A stretch of DNA of 64,000 bases. Origin: Beijerinckiaceae bacterium. Its GTDB lineage: Bacteria > Pseudomonadota > Alphaproteobacteria > Rhizobiales > Beijerinckiaceae. The notes under the pieces were generated by a model, which worked only from the letters and a program-made list of their open reading frames with translations, was not told the DNA's origin and ran no database searches. Where the stretch lies: assembly GCA_947475995.1 (NCBI GenBank), contig CANJNI010000015.1:24428-88427 (forward strand), written 5' to 3'. Of the stretch, positions 9,110 through 18,332 are shown piece after piece. Each line of letters begins with the position of its first letter. Positions within the stretch are counted from its first letter, which is position 1. The position numbers were made by a program, and so were the translations under genes.

Positions 9110-9213
9110 CTTTCGGTCGGTCGGGCGCGACGGGGCTGCGGTCCGATCGATGCCCGAAAAAATGGCGAGCAGAACGTCGCGTATCAACGCCGCGTCGAAC
9201 GAAGGGAAACCCG

Positions 9214-9834
9214 ATGGCTGCACCGATCAGCACCTTTCTGTCCAGATGCGCCCTTGTGGTCGCTCTTGCTTTGACGGTCGCCGGATGTGAATCCACCGCA
9301 CCGCTTGGCGCATCCGTTCCGGACGCCAGCGCTTCCGCAGCCGCCACGGCAGCCGCCGCCAACCCGGTCGTGCCGGAATTTCGCGTCGGAGCCGGCGACA
9401 AGCTGAAAGTGAATGTGTTCGGCGAGCAGACCCTGACCGGCGAATATGTCGTCGATCCGAGCGGTTCGCTGGCCATCCCGCTGGCGGGCTCCATCCCGGT
9501 CGCAGGCGCGACCGTGCGAGAGGTCGAGAGCCGCATCGCCGCCAAGCTGCGCGGCAGCTTCATCAAGAATCCCAAGGTCGCCGTCGAAATCGCCAGCTTC
9601 CGGCCGTTCTACGTCATCGGCGAAGTCACCAAGCCGGGCGAATATCCCTACCGGGCCGGGCTGAACCTGCTCAGCGCCGTGGCGGTGGCGGGCGGCTACA
9701 CCTACCGGGCCAACACGAGCCGGGTGATGATCACCCGCGCCGGCTCTGCGCAGGAAGTCGCCATGGACACCCGCGCCGGTCCGATCATCGTCAACCCGGG
9801 CGATGTCGTGCGCATCACCGAGCGGTTCTTCTGA
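9214..9834 (+). CDS. Polysaccharide biosynthesis/export lipoprotein (Wza/ExoF-like)
   Basis: A 206-residue secreted protein. Residues 1-25 form a lipoprotein signal with lipobox VAGC. An Ala-rich linker follows, then the Poly_export domain (FRVGAGDKLKVNVFGE, YVVDPSGSLAIPLAGSIPVAG) and a SLBB-like segment (FYVIGEVTKPGEYPYRAG). This is the outer-membrane or periplasmic export component for exopolysaccharide or capsule. ATG 9214 follows AGGGAAA; an upstream TTG in frame lacks a signal sequence. No polymerase, flippase or co-polymerase is adjacent, so it stands alone. It is divergent from chvI, whose relatives control exopolysaccharide. Confidence 0.88.
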   Translation: MAAPISTFLSRCALVVALALTVAGCESTAPLGASVPDASASAAATAAAANPVVPEFRVGAGDKLKVNVFGEQTLTGEYVVDPSGSLAIPLAGSIPVAGATVREVESRIAAKLRGSFIKNPKVAVEIASFRPFYVIGEVTKPGEYPYRAGLNLLSAVAVAGGYTYRANTSRVMITRAGSAQEVAMDTRAGPIIVNPGDVVRITERFF

Positions 9835-10154
9835 TCCAGCCCTGAACTTCCGACGGCAATCGCCGGGCGGCCCTCGCCGTGGGGACCCGCTACGGCGGCG
9901 TTCGCACGTCTGCAAAAACCTGTGCGGATTCGGCACGACCGGTTAACAAGCGGCGAGACGATCTCCCTTCATTTTGCTGTGCTCTTGCGTTCGGCCCCGC
10001 GCCCGGCCCCAGATCTAGTCCGGACAGCCCGTGAACCGGCGCGTTACAGTGATTCGTGCCAGTTCTGTTCGCCCTATGGGCCGAACCTTAACGGCTCGGC
10101 GGCTCCAAAAATAATCCACACCTGCGGCGGCGTCCGCGACGTCAGGCCCCTTCC

Positions 10155-10177
10155 ATTATGCTCAGGATGAGTATATG
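10155..10177. promoter_or_regulatory. NAD-biosynthesis operator candidate, distal copy (NadQ-like)
   Basis: Half sites TATGCTC and GAGTATA separated by the 5 bases AGGAT (10164-10168). It has the same architecture and spacing as the proximal site at 10253-10277, with one mismatch in the TATACTC core. Placement upstream of nadA suggests an operator for a repressor of de novo NAD synthesis. From memory, NadQ is the predicted regulator of nad genes in Rhizobiales; I could not check its consensus. Confidence 0.55.
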
Positions 10178-10194
10178 TAGGTTGCATGACGGTC

Positions 10195-10210
10195 CTGTCG
10201 GGCCCGACAG
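10195..10210. repeat. Perfect 16-base palindrome in the nadA leader
   Basis: CTGTCGGGCCCGACAG is its own reverse complement. It lies 9 bases before the terminator stem at 10219. As RNA it would need a loop, leaving CTGTCG/CGACAG as the stem. It might be an anti-terminator partner, a protein site or chance in GC-rich DNA. Confidence 0.35.
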
Positions 10211-10218
10211 CGTATCTG

Positions 10219-10245
10219 CGTCCGCGCGTTCGGCGGACGTTTTTT
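10219..10245 (+). terminator. Rho-independent terminator or attenuator ahead of nadA
   Basis: Stem CGTCCGC (10219-10225) and GCGGACG (10233-10239) pair perfectly across a 7-base loop, followed at once by TTTTTT (10240-10245). It sits 51 bases before the nadA start and between the two operator-like palindromes. It may end read-through from upstream, with the nadA promoter just after it, or act as a leader attenuator if transcription starts near 10170. Confidence 0.7.
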
Positions 10246-10252
10246 AGAGCCC

Positions 10253-10277
10253 ACTTATACTCATTCCGAGTATAAGT
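10253..10277. promoter_or_regulatory. NAD-biosynthesis operator candidate, proximal copy (NadQ-like)
   Basis: ACTTATACTC (10253-10262), spacer ATTCC, GAGTATAAGT (10268-10277): a perfect 10-bp inverted repeat. It contains TATACT (10256-10261), a good -10 hexamer, so a bound dimer would block transcription. It ends 19 bases before the nadA ATG and 7 bases before its ribosome binding site. Regulator identity (NadQ) is inferred from position and from memory of the Rhizobiales regulon. Confidence 0.65.
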
Positions 10278-10296
10278 CTTCGGTAAGGAGTTGGTC

Positions 10297-11382
10297 ATGC
10301 AGGGACACCTCGCGACTGAAGCCGCCATCCAGCCCGTAGCGCCTGCCGTGCAAGTGCCGGCCGTCGAACGCTACGGCGTGGTCCCCATGCCCAACCTCGC
10401 ATGGACTCCCGAGGTCGAGCGCGCCACCGCGCACCTTTACGAGAAGGTGAAGGCCATCATCCCGCCGGTGGAGTGGCCTTTCCATGCGCCTTACGTGAAG
10501 GCCATCAACGATCTGAAGAAAGAGCGCAACGCCGTCATCCTGGCGCACAATTACCAGACGCCGGAAATCTACAACTGCGTCGCCGATGTGGTGGGCGACT
10601 CGCTGCAGCTCGCCAAGCTGGCCGCGAAGTCGGACGCCGACATCATCGTGCAGGGCGGCGTGCACTTCATGGCCGAAACCTCAAAGCTGCTGAACCCGAA
10701 CAAGACCGTGCTGATCCCGGATCGCAAGGCGGGCTGCTCGCTCGCCGAGTCGATCACCGGCGCGGACGTGCGCCTGCTGCGCCAGCGCTATCCGGGCGTG
10801 CCGGTCGTGGCTTACGTCAACACCTCCGCCGAGGTGAAGGCGGAAGTCGATATCTGCTGCACGTCGTCCAACGCGCTGAAGATCGTCGAAAGCATGGGCT
10901 CCGACCGCGTGATCTTTCTGCCGGATCAATATCTGGCGAAGAACGTGCAGGCGCAGACCAAAGTGCAGATCATCGCCTGGAAGGGCGCTTGCGAGGTGCA
11001 TGAGCGCTTCACGGCGGAAGAACTGCTGCGCTACAAGGCCGACGATCCGTCGATCCAGATTATCGCGCATCCGGAGTGCCCGCCGGAGGTGGTCGCGGTG
11101 AGCGATTTCGCCGGCTCGACGGCCGCGATGATCGACTTCGTAAAGACCCGCAAGCCCAAGCGCGTCCTGATGGTCACCGAATGTTCGATGGCCGACAATG
11201 TGGCGACCGAGACGACCGGAACGGAATTCGTCCGTCCCTGCAATCTCTGCCCGCACATGAAGCGCATCACGCTGCCGAAGATCCTCGACAGCCTCGTGTA
11301 CCTGCGCGAGGAAGTCACGATCGACCCGCTGCTGGCCGAACGCGCCCGCCGCAGCGTCGAGCGCATGATCGAGGTGGGGTAA
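10297..11382 (+). CDS. nadA: Quinolinate synthase
   Basis: A 361-residue cytoplasmic [4Fe-4S] enzyme that condenses iminoaspartate with dihydroxyacetone phosphate to quinolinate, the second step of de novo NAD synthesis. Candidate cluster ligands are Cys147 (AGCSLAES), Cys232 (KGACEVHE) and Cys315 or Cys318 ([11 protein letters not shown]). Family motifs [10 protein letters not shown] and CCTSSNA are present. ATG 10297 has AAGGAG six bases upstream; an in-frame TTG at 10291 would abut that site and is rejected. NadB, its partner, follows after an inserted orphan gene. Likely repressed through the palindromes at 10155 and 10253. Confidence 0.96.
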   Translation: MQGHLATEAAIQPVAPAVQVPAVERYGVVPMPNLAWTPEVERATAHLYEKVKAIIPPVEWPFHAPYVKAINDLKKERNAVILAHNYQTPEIYNCVADVVGDSLQLAKLAAKSDADIIVQGGVHFMAETSKLLNPNKTVLIPDRKAGCSLAESITGADVRLLRQRYPGVPVVAYVNTSAEVKAEVDICCTSSNALKIVESMGSDRVIFLPDQYLAKNVQAQTKVQIIAWKGACEVHERFTAEELLRYKADDPSIQIIAHPECPPEVVAVSDFAGSTAAMIDFVKTRKPKRVLMVTECSMADNVATETTGTEFVRPCNLCPHMKRITLPKILDSLVYLREEVTIDPLLAERARRSVERMIEVG

Positions 11383-11396
11383 CGCCTTTGGGGAAA

Positions 11397-12098
11397 ATGG
11401 GACCGAACGCACCGAACTTTTCACCCGGCGCGTTGAAGGTCGTCGACGTCGCGACCGCGATCGGTCGCGACGTTTTGGCTGTGACAGCTGGCGCAGCACC
11501 GCTCAACACAGCCGTCGAGTTCATAAAACAGTATGCCAAATCGAAGGTGGAAAGTGCCACGAAGGTTCTTGCTGCAGCGATAAGTCAAGGGCAAGTGGAG
11601 CTACTAACCGACGAAATCTGGCAAGAATTCGTACCTTCAGCATATCGATTTTTCGAAGCCGCTCGTGCCGGCGAATACGAGCATAATCTCGAGATCCTTG
11701 CTGAGTGTTTGGTCAGTGGAGTTCTCGCCAAACGCCTCTCAGCCTCAGGATTCGCAAGGGTAAAACGCAGGATAGAAGGCTTGGAAGTTCGCGAGATTGG
11801 GCTGATCGCAGCCATTCATCTTGATCTTCAACTTCGAAACCTGCCTGCCGGTGAGGGGTCACGATCATTTGTCTCGGCTGAAGGTCTCTTCACCGCAAAT
11901 CCCAATATCGGTTTTCTCACGTCACGTGATGTCGCGGCGACACTCGCAGAATTCGCCGGTCGGGGAATCTTGGTACCTGACGGTGCAGGTCGATGGGATA
12001 AAGGCGAGGAATACTATTTTGGCACTACGGCACTTCTTGAGTTGGTCGCACTCGCCTCCACGAAAATGAAGCCTGCAACAGATGCTGAAGGCAACTAA
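11397..12098 (+). CDS. Unrecognised protein inserted between nadA and nadB
   Basis: I do not recognise this family. The frame from ATG 11397 gives 233 residues with no signal peptide and no clear membrane helix. The first half looks helical: [20 protein letters not shown], then [30 protein letters not shown]. The C-terminal part ([20 protein letters not shown], then [14 protein letters not shown]) resembles a small winged-helix-like segment, but that is only a guess. Base composition is clearly more AT-rich than nadA and nadB, with TTT, ATA and AAT codons. It begins 14 bases after nadA and its last 17 bases overlap the nadB start, so it should be cotranscribed with both. This looks like a transferred gene captured in the operon. 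Confidence 0.7.
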   Translation: MGPNAPNFSPGALKVVDVATAIGRDVLAVTAGAAPLNTAVEFIKQYAKSKVESATKVLAAAISQGQVELLTDEIWQEFVPSAYRFFEAARAGEYEHNLEILAECLVSGVLAKRLSASGFARVKRRIEGLEVREIGLIAAIHLDLQLRNLPAGEGSRSFVSAEGLFTANPNIGFLTSRDVAATLAEFAGRGILVPDGAGRWDKGEEYYFGTTALLELVALASTKMKPATDAEGN

Positions 12099-13629
12099 TC
12101 CCATCCTGATTGTCGGCGGCGGCCTTGCGGGACTTTTCTGCGCGCTGAAGCTCAGCCCCCGCCCCGTCACCCTCCTCGCCACAGCCCCCATCGGCGAGGG
12201 CGCATCCTCCGCGTGGGCGCAGGGCGGCGTGGCGGCCGCAATGTCGGAAGGCGACAGCCCCGAAAAGCACACCGAAGACACCGTGATCGCCGGCGCCGGA
12301 ACAGTGGACCGGCAGGTCGTGCTCGACATGGCGCGCGAGGCGTCGGACCGCATTCACGATCTGCTCGCCTATGGGGTTCCGTTCGACCGCGATCTCGAAG
12401 GGCGCCTGCTGCAATCTCGCGAAGCAGCCCATAGCGAGAGGCGCATCGTGCGCGTCAAGGGAGACGCAGCCGGCAAGGCCATCATGGAGGCGCTGGTGGC
12501 CGCCGTGCGGCGCACGCCGTCCATCAGCCTGCGCGAAGGTTTTACGGCGGAAGAGCTGATTGTCCGCAACGGCAGGGTCGAAGGCGTCTGGGCGCGCGGG
12601 CAGGATGGCTTGCTGCAAGCCTTCCCGGCCGCCGCGACCGTGCTGGCGACCGGCGGCATCGGCCAGCTTTACCGGGTCACCACCAACCCGCCGGAATCGC
12701 GCGGCCTCGGCCTTGCGATTGCCGCGCAGGCCGGAGCCGTCATCGCGGACGCTGAATTCGTCCAGTTTCACCCGACCGCCATCGACATCGGCCGAGATCC
12801 CGCCCCGCTGGCGACCGAAGCTCTTCGCGGCGACGGCGCCACGCTGATCAACCGCGCAGGCGAACGCTTCATGCAGGCCATCCACCCGGACGCCGAACTC
12901 GCTCCGCGCGATATCGTGGCGCGAGGCGTGTTCGCGGAAATTTCGGCCGGACGCGGGGCGTTTCTGGACGCCCGCACCGCCATCGGCCCCGAATTTCCGC
13001 ACCTGTTCCCGACCGTCTACGCCAGTTGCCTGTCGGCGGGCATAGACCCGGTTGCGACCCCCATCCCGGTCGCGCCCGCCGAGCACTACCATATGGGCGG
13101 CATCGCCACGGATGCGCGCGGCCGCACCTCCCTGCCCGGCCTCTGGGCGGCGGGCGAATGCGCATCGACCGGCGTCCACGGCGCGAACAGGCTGGCGTCG
13201 AACTCGCTGCTGGAAGCTGTGGTCTTTGCCGCCCGCATTGCGGAGGACCTGCGCGACCTCCCGGCCATTGCGCCGCCCGCCCCCGCCGGGCGACCCGAAC
13301 GCGCTGCCGAACCGGAGCCCGAACTGATCGCCCGTCTGCGTGAAACCATGCAGGCCGGCGCAGGCGTGATCCGCCACGAAGCCGGAGTGCGCGCGGGTTT
13401 TGCGGCCGTGGCGACGATCCGCCAGCAGGCGGCTTCGCCCGTCACGCAGGCCATGGCCGATGTGGCGACGCTCGTGCTGGCCGGGGCGCTCGCGCGGCGC
13501 GAAAGCCGGGGCGGTCATTTCCGGTCGGATTTCCCGAACCCCGATCCGGCTCTGGCCAGCCGTTCGTTGACCACACTGGCGCAGGCGCGACGAATGGCGG
13601 ACGAAGACACGTCCTCCACGCGGGCCTGA
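12082..13629 (+). CDS. nadB: L-aspartate oxidase
   Basis: A 515-residue flavoprotein that oxidises L-aspartate to iminoaspartate for NadA. It has the N-terminal FAD-binding [13 protein letters not shown], then [35 protein letters not shown] and [16 protein letters not shown], all characteristic of the succinate dehydrogenase/fumarate reductase flavoprotein family and of NadB. The start at ATG 12082 lies within the orphan gene's last codons. nadC, which usually completes the cluster, is absent: downstream is a TPR gene. Confidence 0.95.
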   Translation: MLKATNPILIVGGGLAGLFCALKLSPRPVTLLATAPIGEGASSAWAQGGVAAAMSEGDSPEKHTEDTVIAGAGTVDRQVVLDMAREASDRIHDLLAYGVPFDRDLEGRLLQSREAAHSERRIVRVKGDAAGKAIMEALVAAVRRTPSISLREGFTAEELIVRNGRVEGVWARGQDGLLQAFPAAATVLATGGIGQLYRVTTNPPESRGLGLAIAAQAGAVIADAEFVQFHPTAIDIGRDPAPLATEALRGDGATLINRAGERFMQAIHPDAELAPRDIVARGVFAEISAGRGAFLDARTAIGPEFPHLFPTVYASCLSAGIDPVATPIPVAPAEHYHMGGIATDARGRTSLPGLWAAGECASTGVHGANRLASNSLLEAVVFAARIAEDLRDLPAIAPPAPAGRPERAAEPEPELIARLRETMQAGAGVIRHEAGVRAGFAAVATIRQQAASPVTQAMADVATLVLAGALARRESRGGHFRSDFPNPDPALASRSLTTLAQARRMADEDTSSTRA

Positions 13630-13751
13630 CCTCTCGAAACCTTGTTGGCCAACCCCTTGCCGATGGCGCACAAAACCGCCATGGTCCAAGCCGAATCCTG
13701 CGCCGGAGGGCGGGCGGCAGCCTGCCCGGTCCGTTGCCGCCAACGAGAAAG

Positions 13752-15542
13752 ATGGATCTCGTGCCGTTCGATTTTGCGTCCCGCCGATCCCCCATGCCGA
13801 AAGGCGCGCTGCGCCGCGCCCTGATGGCCGGAATTTTCGGCCTGATGGCCGTCGCGCCCGCGCAGGCCGCCACGCCGCAGCGCCAGACCAAATCGGTCCC
13901 GCGCCCGTTTGCGGTGTCGGCCAGTCCGGCCGGCAATTATCTGGCTGCGCTCTCGGCCGGCGCGCAGCGCGACACAGCCGCAGCCGCGACCTATTTCCGC
14001 GAGGTCCTGCGCAGCGATCCGCGCAATCCGGAGCTGATCGAGCGCGCCTTCGTGGCTTCCCTCGCCAACGGCAACATGAACGATTCCTTCGGCCTCGCCG
14101 ATCGGCTCGTGGCGCGCGACAAGAACAACGGCCTCGCGCATCTCGTGCTGGGCGTGAAGGCCTTCAAGGCGAAGCAGTTTTCCAATGCGCGCGGCGCGCT
14201 CGCCAAGTCCGGCACCAACCGGCAGCGCGACATCACCGCCATCCTGATCAACGCCTGGTCCTATGTCGGCTCGAACGACTACAAGCGCGCGCTCGAAACC
14301 GTCGAGCAATTGCGCGATCCGCGTTTCGCCGGCTTCCGCGACTATCATGCGGCGCTCATCGCCGACCTGTCGAAAAACAGCGCCGAGGCGGGCCGCCGCA
14401 TGAAGGCCGCCTATGAGGCCGAAAAGCAGACATTGCGGGTCGTCGACGCCTACGGGCGCTTCCTGTCCCGTCAGGGCCAGTATGAAGAGGCCAAAAAGGT
14501 TTTCCGCGCCTATGACGAAATGGTGCCTCGCCACCCGATGGTGACGGCGGCGCTCGCGACTCTGGAGCAGAACAAGCCGCTTCCGGCGACCGTGCGCAAT
14601 TCGCAGCAGGGCGCCGCCGAAGTGCTGTACGGCCTCGGGGCCGCCGGCACCCGTCAGGGCGACGAACTTGCCTCCGTCATCTACCTTCGTCTCTCCCAGT
14701 ATCTGGACGCCGAAAATCCGCTGGCGATCATCACGCTCGCCGGCCTCTACGAACAGTTGAAGCAGAACGAGATCGCCATCGACATCTACGAGTCGATGCC
14801 GGATTCCTCGCCGCTGCGTTCCAATGCGGACATCCAGATCGGCCTGCTGCTCGAAGCGCTCGGGCGTCCCGAGGAAGCCGAAAAGCATCTGGCGGCCATC
14901 ACGGTCGCAAGCCCGAAAGATATCGAGGCCTTCAACGCGCTCGGCAACCTGCAGCGCACCCGGAAGGAATTCGCCAAGGCGGCCGAAGCCTACACGAAGG
15001 TGATCGAGCTTTCGCCGCCGAACGAACGCTCGCTGTGGCCGATCTATTATTTCCGCGCGATCTCCTTCGAGCGCCAGAAGCAATGGCCGAAGGCCGAGGC
15101 CGATTTCCTCAAGGCGCTCGAACTGTTCCCCAACCAGCCGCTGGTGCTGAACTATCTCGGCTATTCATGGGTCGATCAGGGCATTCGGCTCGAAGAAGCC
15201 TTCCGGATGCTGCAGAAGGCCGTGGAGTTGCGCCCGACCGACGGCTACATCGTCGACAGCCTGGGCTGGGCGCACTACAAGCTCGGCCGCTATGACGAGG
15301 CTTTGCGCGAACTCGAACGCGCCGTCGAACTGAAGCCCGGCGATCCGACCATCAACGACCATCTGGGCGATGTGTACTGGAAGGTCGGCCGCAGGCTCGA
15401 AGCCGGGTTCCAGTGGAACCACGCGCGCGACCTCAATCCGGAGCCCGAAGATCTTCCGCGCATCCTCGAGAAGATCAAGAACGGCATGCCGGACGATGTG
15501 AAGCCCGCAGCGGCGGCGGAACAGCCCAAAAACGGCGGCTGA
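13752..15542 (+). CDS. Secreted tetratricopeptide-repeat protein
   Basis: About 596 residues from ATG 13752. ATG 13794 would start directly at the signal peptide (MPKGALRRALMAGIFGLMAV, then APAQA), so either start is possible. The mature part is made of TPR units throughout; the clearest are FAKAAEAYTKVIELSPPNE, WPKAEADFLKALELFPNQ, LEEAFRMLQKAVELRPTD and YDEALRELERAVELKPGD near the C-terminus. Such periplasmic or outer-membrane-associated TPR proteins are scaffolds of unknown partner. It is 3 bases from ispE and shares its transcript, an arrangement I recall from other Rhizobiales. Confidence 0.85.
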   Translation: MDLVPFDFASRRSPMPKGALRRALMAGIFGLMAVAPAQAATPQRQTKSVPRPFAVSASPAGNYLAALSAGAQRDTAAAATYFREVLRSDPRNPELIERAFVASLANGNMNDSFGLADRLVARDKNNGLAHLVLGVKAFKAKQFSNARGALAKSGTNRQRDITAILINAWSYVGSNDYKRALETVEQLRDPRFAGFRDYHAALIADLSKNSAEAGRRMKAAYEAEKQTLRVVDAYGRFLSRQGQYEEAKKVFRAYDEMVPRHPMVTAALATLEQNKPLPATVRNSQQGAAEVLYGLGAAGTRQGDELASVIYLRLSQYLDAENPLAIITLAGLYEQLKQNEIAIDIYESMPDSSPLRSNADIQIGLLLEALGRPEEAEKHLAAITVASPKDIEAFNALGNLQRTRKEFAKAAEAYTKVIELSPPNERSLWPIYYFRAISFERQKQWPKAEADFLKALELFPNQPLVLNYLGYSWVDQGIRLEEAFRMLQKAVELRPTDGYIVDSLGWAHYKLGRYDEALRELERAVELKPGDPTINDHLGDVYWKVGRRLEAGFQWNHARDLNPEPEDLPRILEKIKNGMPDDVKPAAAAEQPKNGG

Positions 15543-15545
15543 CGA

Positions 15546-16430
15546 ATGGCGGCTGAAACGGCGCGCGCGCTCACCAGCCGCGCGCCCGCCAAGATCAATC
15601 TGTCGCTGCACATCGTGGGCCGCAGGCAAGACGGCTATCATGAACTCGAAAGCCTCGTGTGTTTCGCGGGCGCGGCAGACATTCTGCGTTTCACGCCTGA
15701 GGATGATCTTTCGCTGATTGTCCAAGGCCCGACGGCATCCCTTGCGGGTCCGGACCACGACAATCTGGTGCTGCGCGCCGCGCGTCTGCTGTCCGAAAGG
15801 AAGTCCTGCCGGACAGGCGCCTTTCATCTCATCAAGAAGCTCCCTGTCGCGGCCGGAATCGGCGGCGGCTCCTCCGATGCGGCGGCGGCGCTTCGGCTGC
15901 TGGCGCAAGCCAACAATATCGGCGTCCACGATCCTGCATTGCTCGAAGCCGCACGCCGCACCGGTTCCGATGTTACCGTATGCGTGGATGCCCGCGCGCG
16001 CATGATGCGCGGCGTCGGCGAAACCCTTGGTGCGCCCTTGCGCCTGCCGCCACTGTTCGCGGTGCTGATCAATCCGGGCGTTGCGGTCGAAACGCCCCCG
16101 GTGTTCCGCAAGCTTGGATACGAGCGCGGCGAAACTCGGCCGCAGAATGTGCATCCTCCCGTGCCGGACGGATTATCGTTCGACGCGCTGATCGACCTTC
16201 TGGCGAAGACCCGCAACGACATGCAAGCCGCAGCCACAGAACTGGCGCCTGTCATCGCTGATGTCATCGAACAGCTACGTTCAGCGCCCGATTGCAAGCT
16301 GGCGCGGATGTCGGGGTCGGGCGCGACCTGTTTCGGCCTGTTCCGCACCTGTCATCAGGCTGCTCTCGCCGCGCAAGCAATTCGCGCGCGCCATCCCGAT
16401 TGGTGGGTCAAGCCGACCATGCTGCGGTAG
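15546..16430 (+). CDS. ispE: 4-diphosphocytidyl-2-C-methyl-D-erythritol kinase
   Basis: A 294-residue GHMP kinase, fourth step of the non-mevalonate isoprenoid pathway. It shows the N-terminal RAPAKINLSLHIVGRRQDGYHEL, the ATP-binding LPVAAGIGGGSSDAAAALRLL-type glycine-rich loop (about residue 98-112), and the C-terminal ARMSGSGATCFGLF motif. ispG of the same pathway lies at 25960, and a polyprenyl diphosphate synthase using its products is at 17196. It follows the TPR gene by 3 bases. Confidence 0.96.
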   Translation: MAAETARALTSRAPAKINLSLHIVGRRQDGYHELESLVCFAGAADILRFTPEDDLSLIVQGPTASLAGPDHDNLVLRAARLLSERKSCRTGAFHLIKKLPVAAGIGGGSSDAAAALRLLAQANNIGVHDPALLEAARRTGSDVTVCVDARARMMRGVGETLGAPLRLPPLFAVLINPGVAVETPPVFRKLGYERGETRPQNVHPPVPDGLSFDALIDLLAKTRNDMQAAATELAPVIADVIEQLRSAPDCKLARMSGSGATCFGLFRTCHQAALAAQAIRARHPDWWVKPTMLR

Positions 16431-16485
16431 TCTGAAGTAGAGCACGCCACGAAACGTGAATCCGACTCGCGCGGCTGTTGCCCCG

Positions 16486-17196
16486 CTACGCGGCTTCCAC
16501 CAGAAACTGCGCGAGCGCTTCGGGCTGGTCCACCATCATGTCGTGGCCCCAGTCATTCTCGAACACGCGCCAAGACGAATCGAGTTTGCACCTGGCGAGC
16601 GCCGCATCGAAATTCATGCTCGGATGTTTCAGCGCCCGCACATAAGTCTTGCGCGCCACGCGGTCGCGCGCGCCCGTGAGGCGGATCGGTTGCATCGTCA
16701 CGCCGATCGGCTGCGGCGTCAGCTTCGACTTGAGCCATGCAACATCGGCCGGATCGTCGATCTCGAAATGCGCGGGATCGCGCACAGGCCGCGAAATCTC
16801 GCCGCGCCCCAGGGCCGCATCCGTATCCTGCCGGTCGCGCGGCGATTGCAGGTCGTAGCCGCTGACGCCATCGGGGGGCAGCGCCGCATCGAGGTAAACG
16901 ATGGATTTGACGCGCGGCAAAACATGCTCGATCGCGCCCGATATCATCCAGCCCGCATAGGAATGGCCGACCAGCACGGCGTCGCGAATATCCTCCCATT
17001 CGAACACATTCACGATGTCCCGAATGTGCGTGTCGAGCGTGATGTCACGGCTCAGCAAATGAGAACGTTCGCCCAGACCCGTCAGTGTCGGCGTGAAAAC
17101 CTCGTGACCTTGCGCGCGAAGGATTTTCCCCACGCGCGACCAGCACCAGCCGCCATGCCATGCGCCGTGTACAAGAACGAAAGTCTCGCGACCCAT
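16486..17196 (-). CDS. Alpha/beta hydrolase, small esterase type
   Basis: A 236-residue cytoplasmic hydrolase. It starts with GRETFVLVHGAWHGGWCWSRV, the oxyanion region typical of the plant-esterase-like group. The nucleophile is Ser in VGHSYAGWM, and the catalytic His is likely in ENDWGHDMMVDQPEAL. The acid residue is not certain. The start at ATG 17196 overlaps the stop of the polyprenyl synthase by one base (TGATG), so it is translationally coupled. A longer frame upstream lies inside that gene and is rejected. Substrate unknown. Confidence 0.85.
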   Translation of the reverse strand: MGRETFVLVHGAWHGGWCWSRVGKILRAQGHEVFTPTLTGLGERSHLLSRDITLDTHIRDIVNVFEWEDIRDAVLVGHSYAGWMISGAIEHVLPRVKSIVYLDAALPPDGVSGYDLQSPRDRQDTDAALGRGEISRPVRDPAHFEIDDPADVAWLKSKLTPQPIGVTMQPIRLTGARDRVARKTYVRALKHPSMNFDAALARCKLDSSWRVFENDWGHDMMVDQPEALAQFLVEAA

Positions 17197-18209
17197 CAGT
17201 GAGCGCGGCTGACGCAGAAATCGACCACGCTCAGCAGCGACTTCTTCCACGGCGACGACGGGAACAGTTCCAGCGCATCGCGCGCCATCGCTCCGTAGTG
17301 ACGGGCGCGCTCGACCGTATCTTCCAGGGCGCGGTGGCGGCGCATGGTGGCGAGCGCAGTCGCCAGATCGCCTTCGTTGATCTCGCCCTGTTCGAGCGTG
17401 CGCTTCCAGAAGGCGCGCTCCGCATCATTGCCGCGCCGGAACGACAGAACGACCGGCAGGGTGATCTTGCCCTCGCGGAAATCGTCGCCCACATTCTTGC
17501 CCAGCTTGGCGGACGTGCCGCCGTAATCGAGCGCATCGTCGATCAACTGGAACGCAACGCCAAGGTTCATCCCGTAGCTGCGGCAGGCGGCGGCCTCACC
17601 CTTGGGGCGATTGGCCAGAACGGGGCCGACTTCGCTGGCAGCCGCAAACAGAGCCGCCGTCTTGGCGCGGATCACCGCCAGATAATCGTCTTCCGTCGTC
17701 TCGGTGTCCTTGGCGGCGGAAAGCTGCATCACCTCGCCTTCCGCAATCACGGCGGCGGCGGTGGAGAGAATATCCAGACAGGCCAGCGAGCCGACCTCGA
17801 CCATCATCTTGAAGGCCTGCCCGAGCAGGAAATCGCCGACCAGAACGCTGGCCTCGTTGCCCCACAGCATCCGGGCGGCCAGCTTGCCGCGCCGCATGTC
17901 GCTCTGGTCCACCACATCGTCGTGCAACAGGGTGGCGGTGTGCATGAATTCGACAGAGGCTGCGAGCTTGATATGGCCCTCGCCCTGGTAGCCGCAGAGG
18001 CCCGCCGTCGCCAGCGTCAGCATGGGCCGCAGCCGCTTCCCGCCGGACGAAATGAGATGGTTCGCGACTTCCGGAATCATCGTCACGTCGGAGCCGGTCC
18101 GCGACAGGATCATCTGGTTGACGCGATCCATGTCGCCCGCCACCAGATCGACCAGTTCGCCGATCCCGGGTTCTTTTGATCTCTCTTCGAGCGGAACGAC
18201 GACGCCCAC
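17196..18209 (-). CDS. ispB: Polyprenyl diphosphate synthase (octaprenyl/decaprenyl type)
   Basis: A trans-prenyltransferase of 337 residues from GTG 18209, which has AGGA about ten bases upstream. The first aspartate-rich motif is LLHDDVVD, shortened as in long-chain synthases; the second is LIDDALDYGG. GGKRLRPML and LVGDFLLGQAF are also typical. It makes the side chain of ubiquinone. The partner UbiA is encoded at 47674. The upstream open frame continues to 18809 but overlaps two plus-strand genes and is not coding. Exact chain length cannot be read from sequence. Confidence 0.93.
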   Translation of the reverse strand: MGVVVPLEERSKEPGIGELVDLVAGDMDRVNQMILSRTGSDVTMIPEVANHLISSGGKRLRPMLTLATAGLCGYQGEGHIKLAASVEFMHTATLLHDDVVDQSDMRRGKLAARMLWGNEASVLVGDFLLGQAFKMMVEVGSLACLDILSTAAAVIAEGEVMQLSAAKDTETTEDDYLAVIRAKTAALFAAASEVGPVLANRPKGEAAACRSYGMNLGVAFQLIDDALDYGGTSAKLGKNVGDDFREGKITLPVVLSFRRGNDAERAFWKRTLEQGEINEGDLATALATMRRHRALEDTVERARHYGAMARDALELFPSSPWKKSLLSVVDFCVSRAH

Positions 18210-18332
18210 GCGCTGATCCTCGCCATGTAATGCCGCGCCCCGGTGCTTGCCACCGGATTGCGCGCATGCAAGCCTTACCTCACTAAGCACGCCCGCCAAA
18301 AGCTGGCAATTGGACGCTCCCGGCTCATTACG

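Larger units (their letters stand above)
8735..9213. other. Divergent intergenic region between chvI and the export lipoprotein
   Basis: About 480 bases. It holds two inverted-repeat elements (8888-8903 and 9070-9109, listed separately) and AT-rich stretches around 8875-8910 and 9060-9110. A short open frame at 8875-9018 could encode 47 residues (begins MWRFWLNFQPKRQ, ends RRRQLIIMESKA), but I see no convincing ribosome binding site and call it doubtful. No RNA gene is recognisable. Confidence 0.5.
9835..10296. other. Intergenic region upstream of nadA
   Basis: About 460 bases without a convincing gene. Its right half (10155-10277) holds two similar palindromes, a 16-base perfect palindrome and an intrinsic terminator, each listed separately. 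In the left half (9835-10150) I see nothing definite. A possible 82-residue frame at 9922-10170 has no family resemblance or ribosome binding site. Confidence 0.6.

Noticed and set aside
9922..10170. 82-codon frame upstream of nadA
   Set aside because: It has no ribosome site, low-complexity content and overlaps the distal operator candidate.
12025..13743. Minus-strand open frame of about 570 codons
   Set aside because: It mirrors nadB completely; composition and lack of motifs mark it as antisense artefact.
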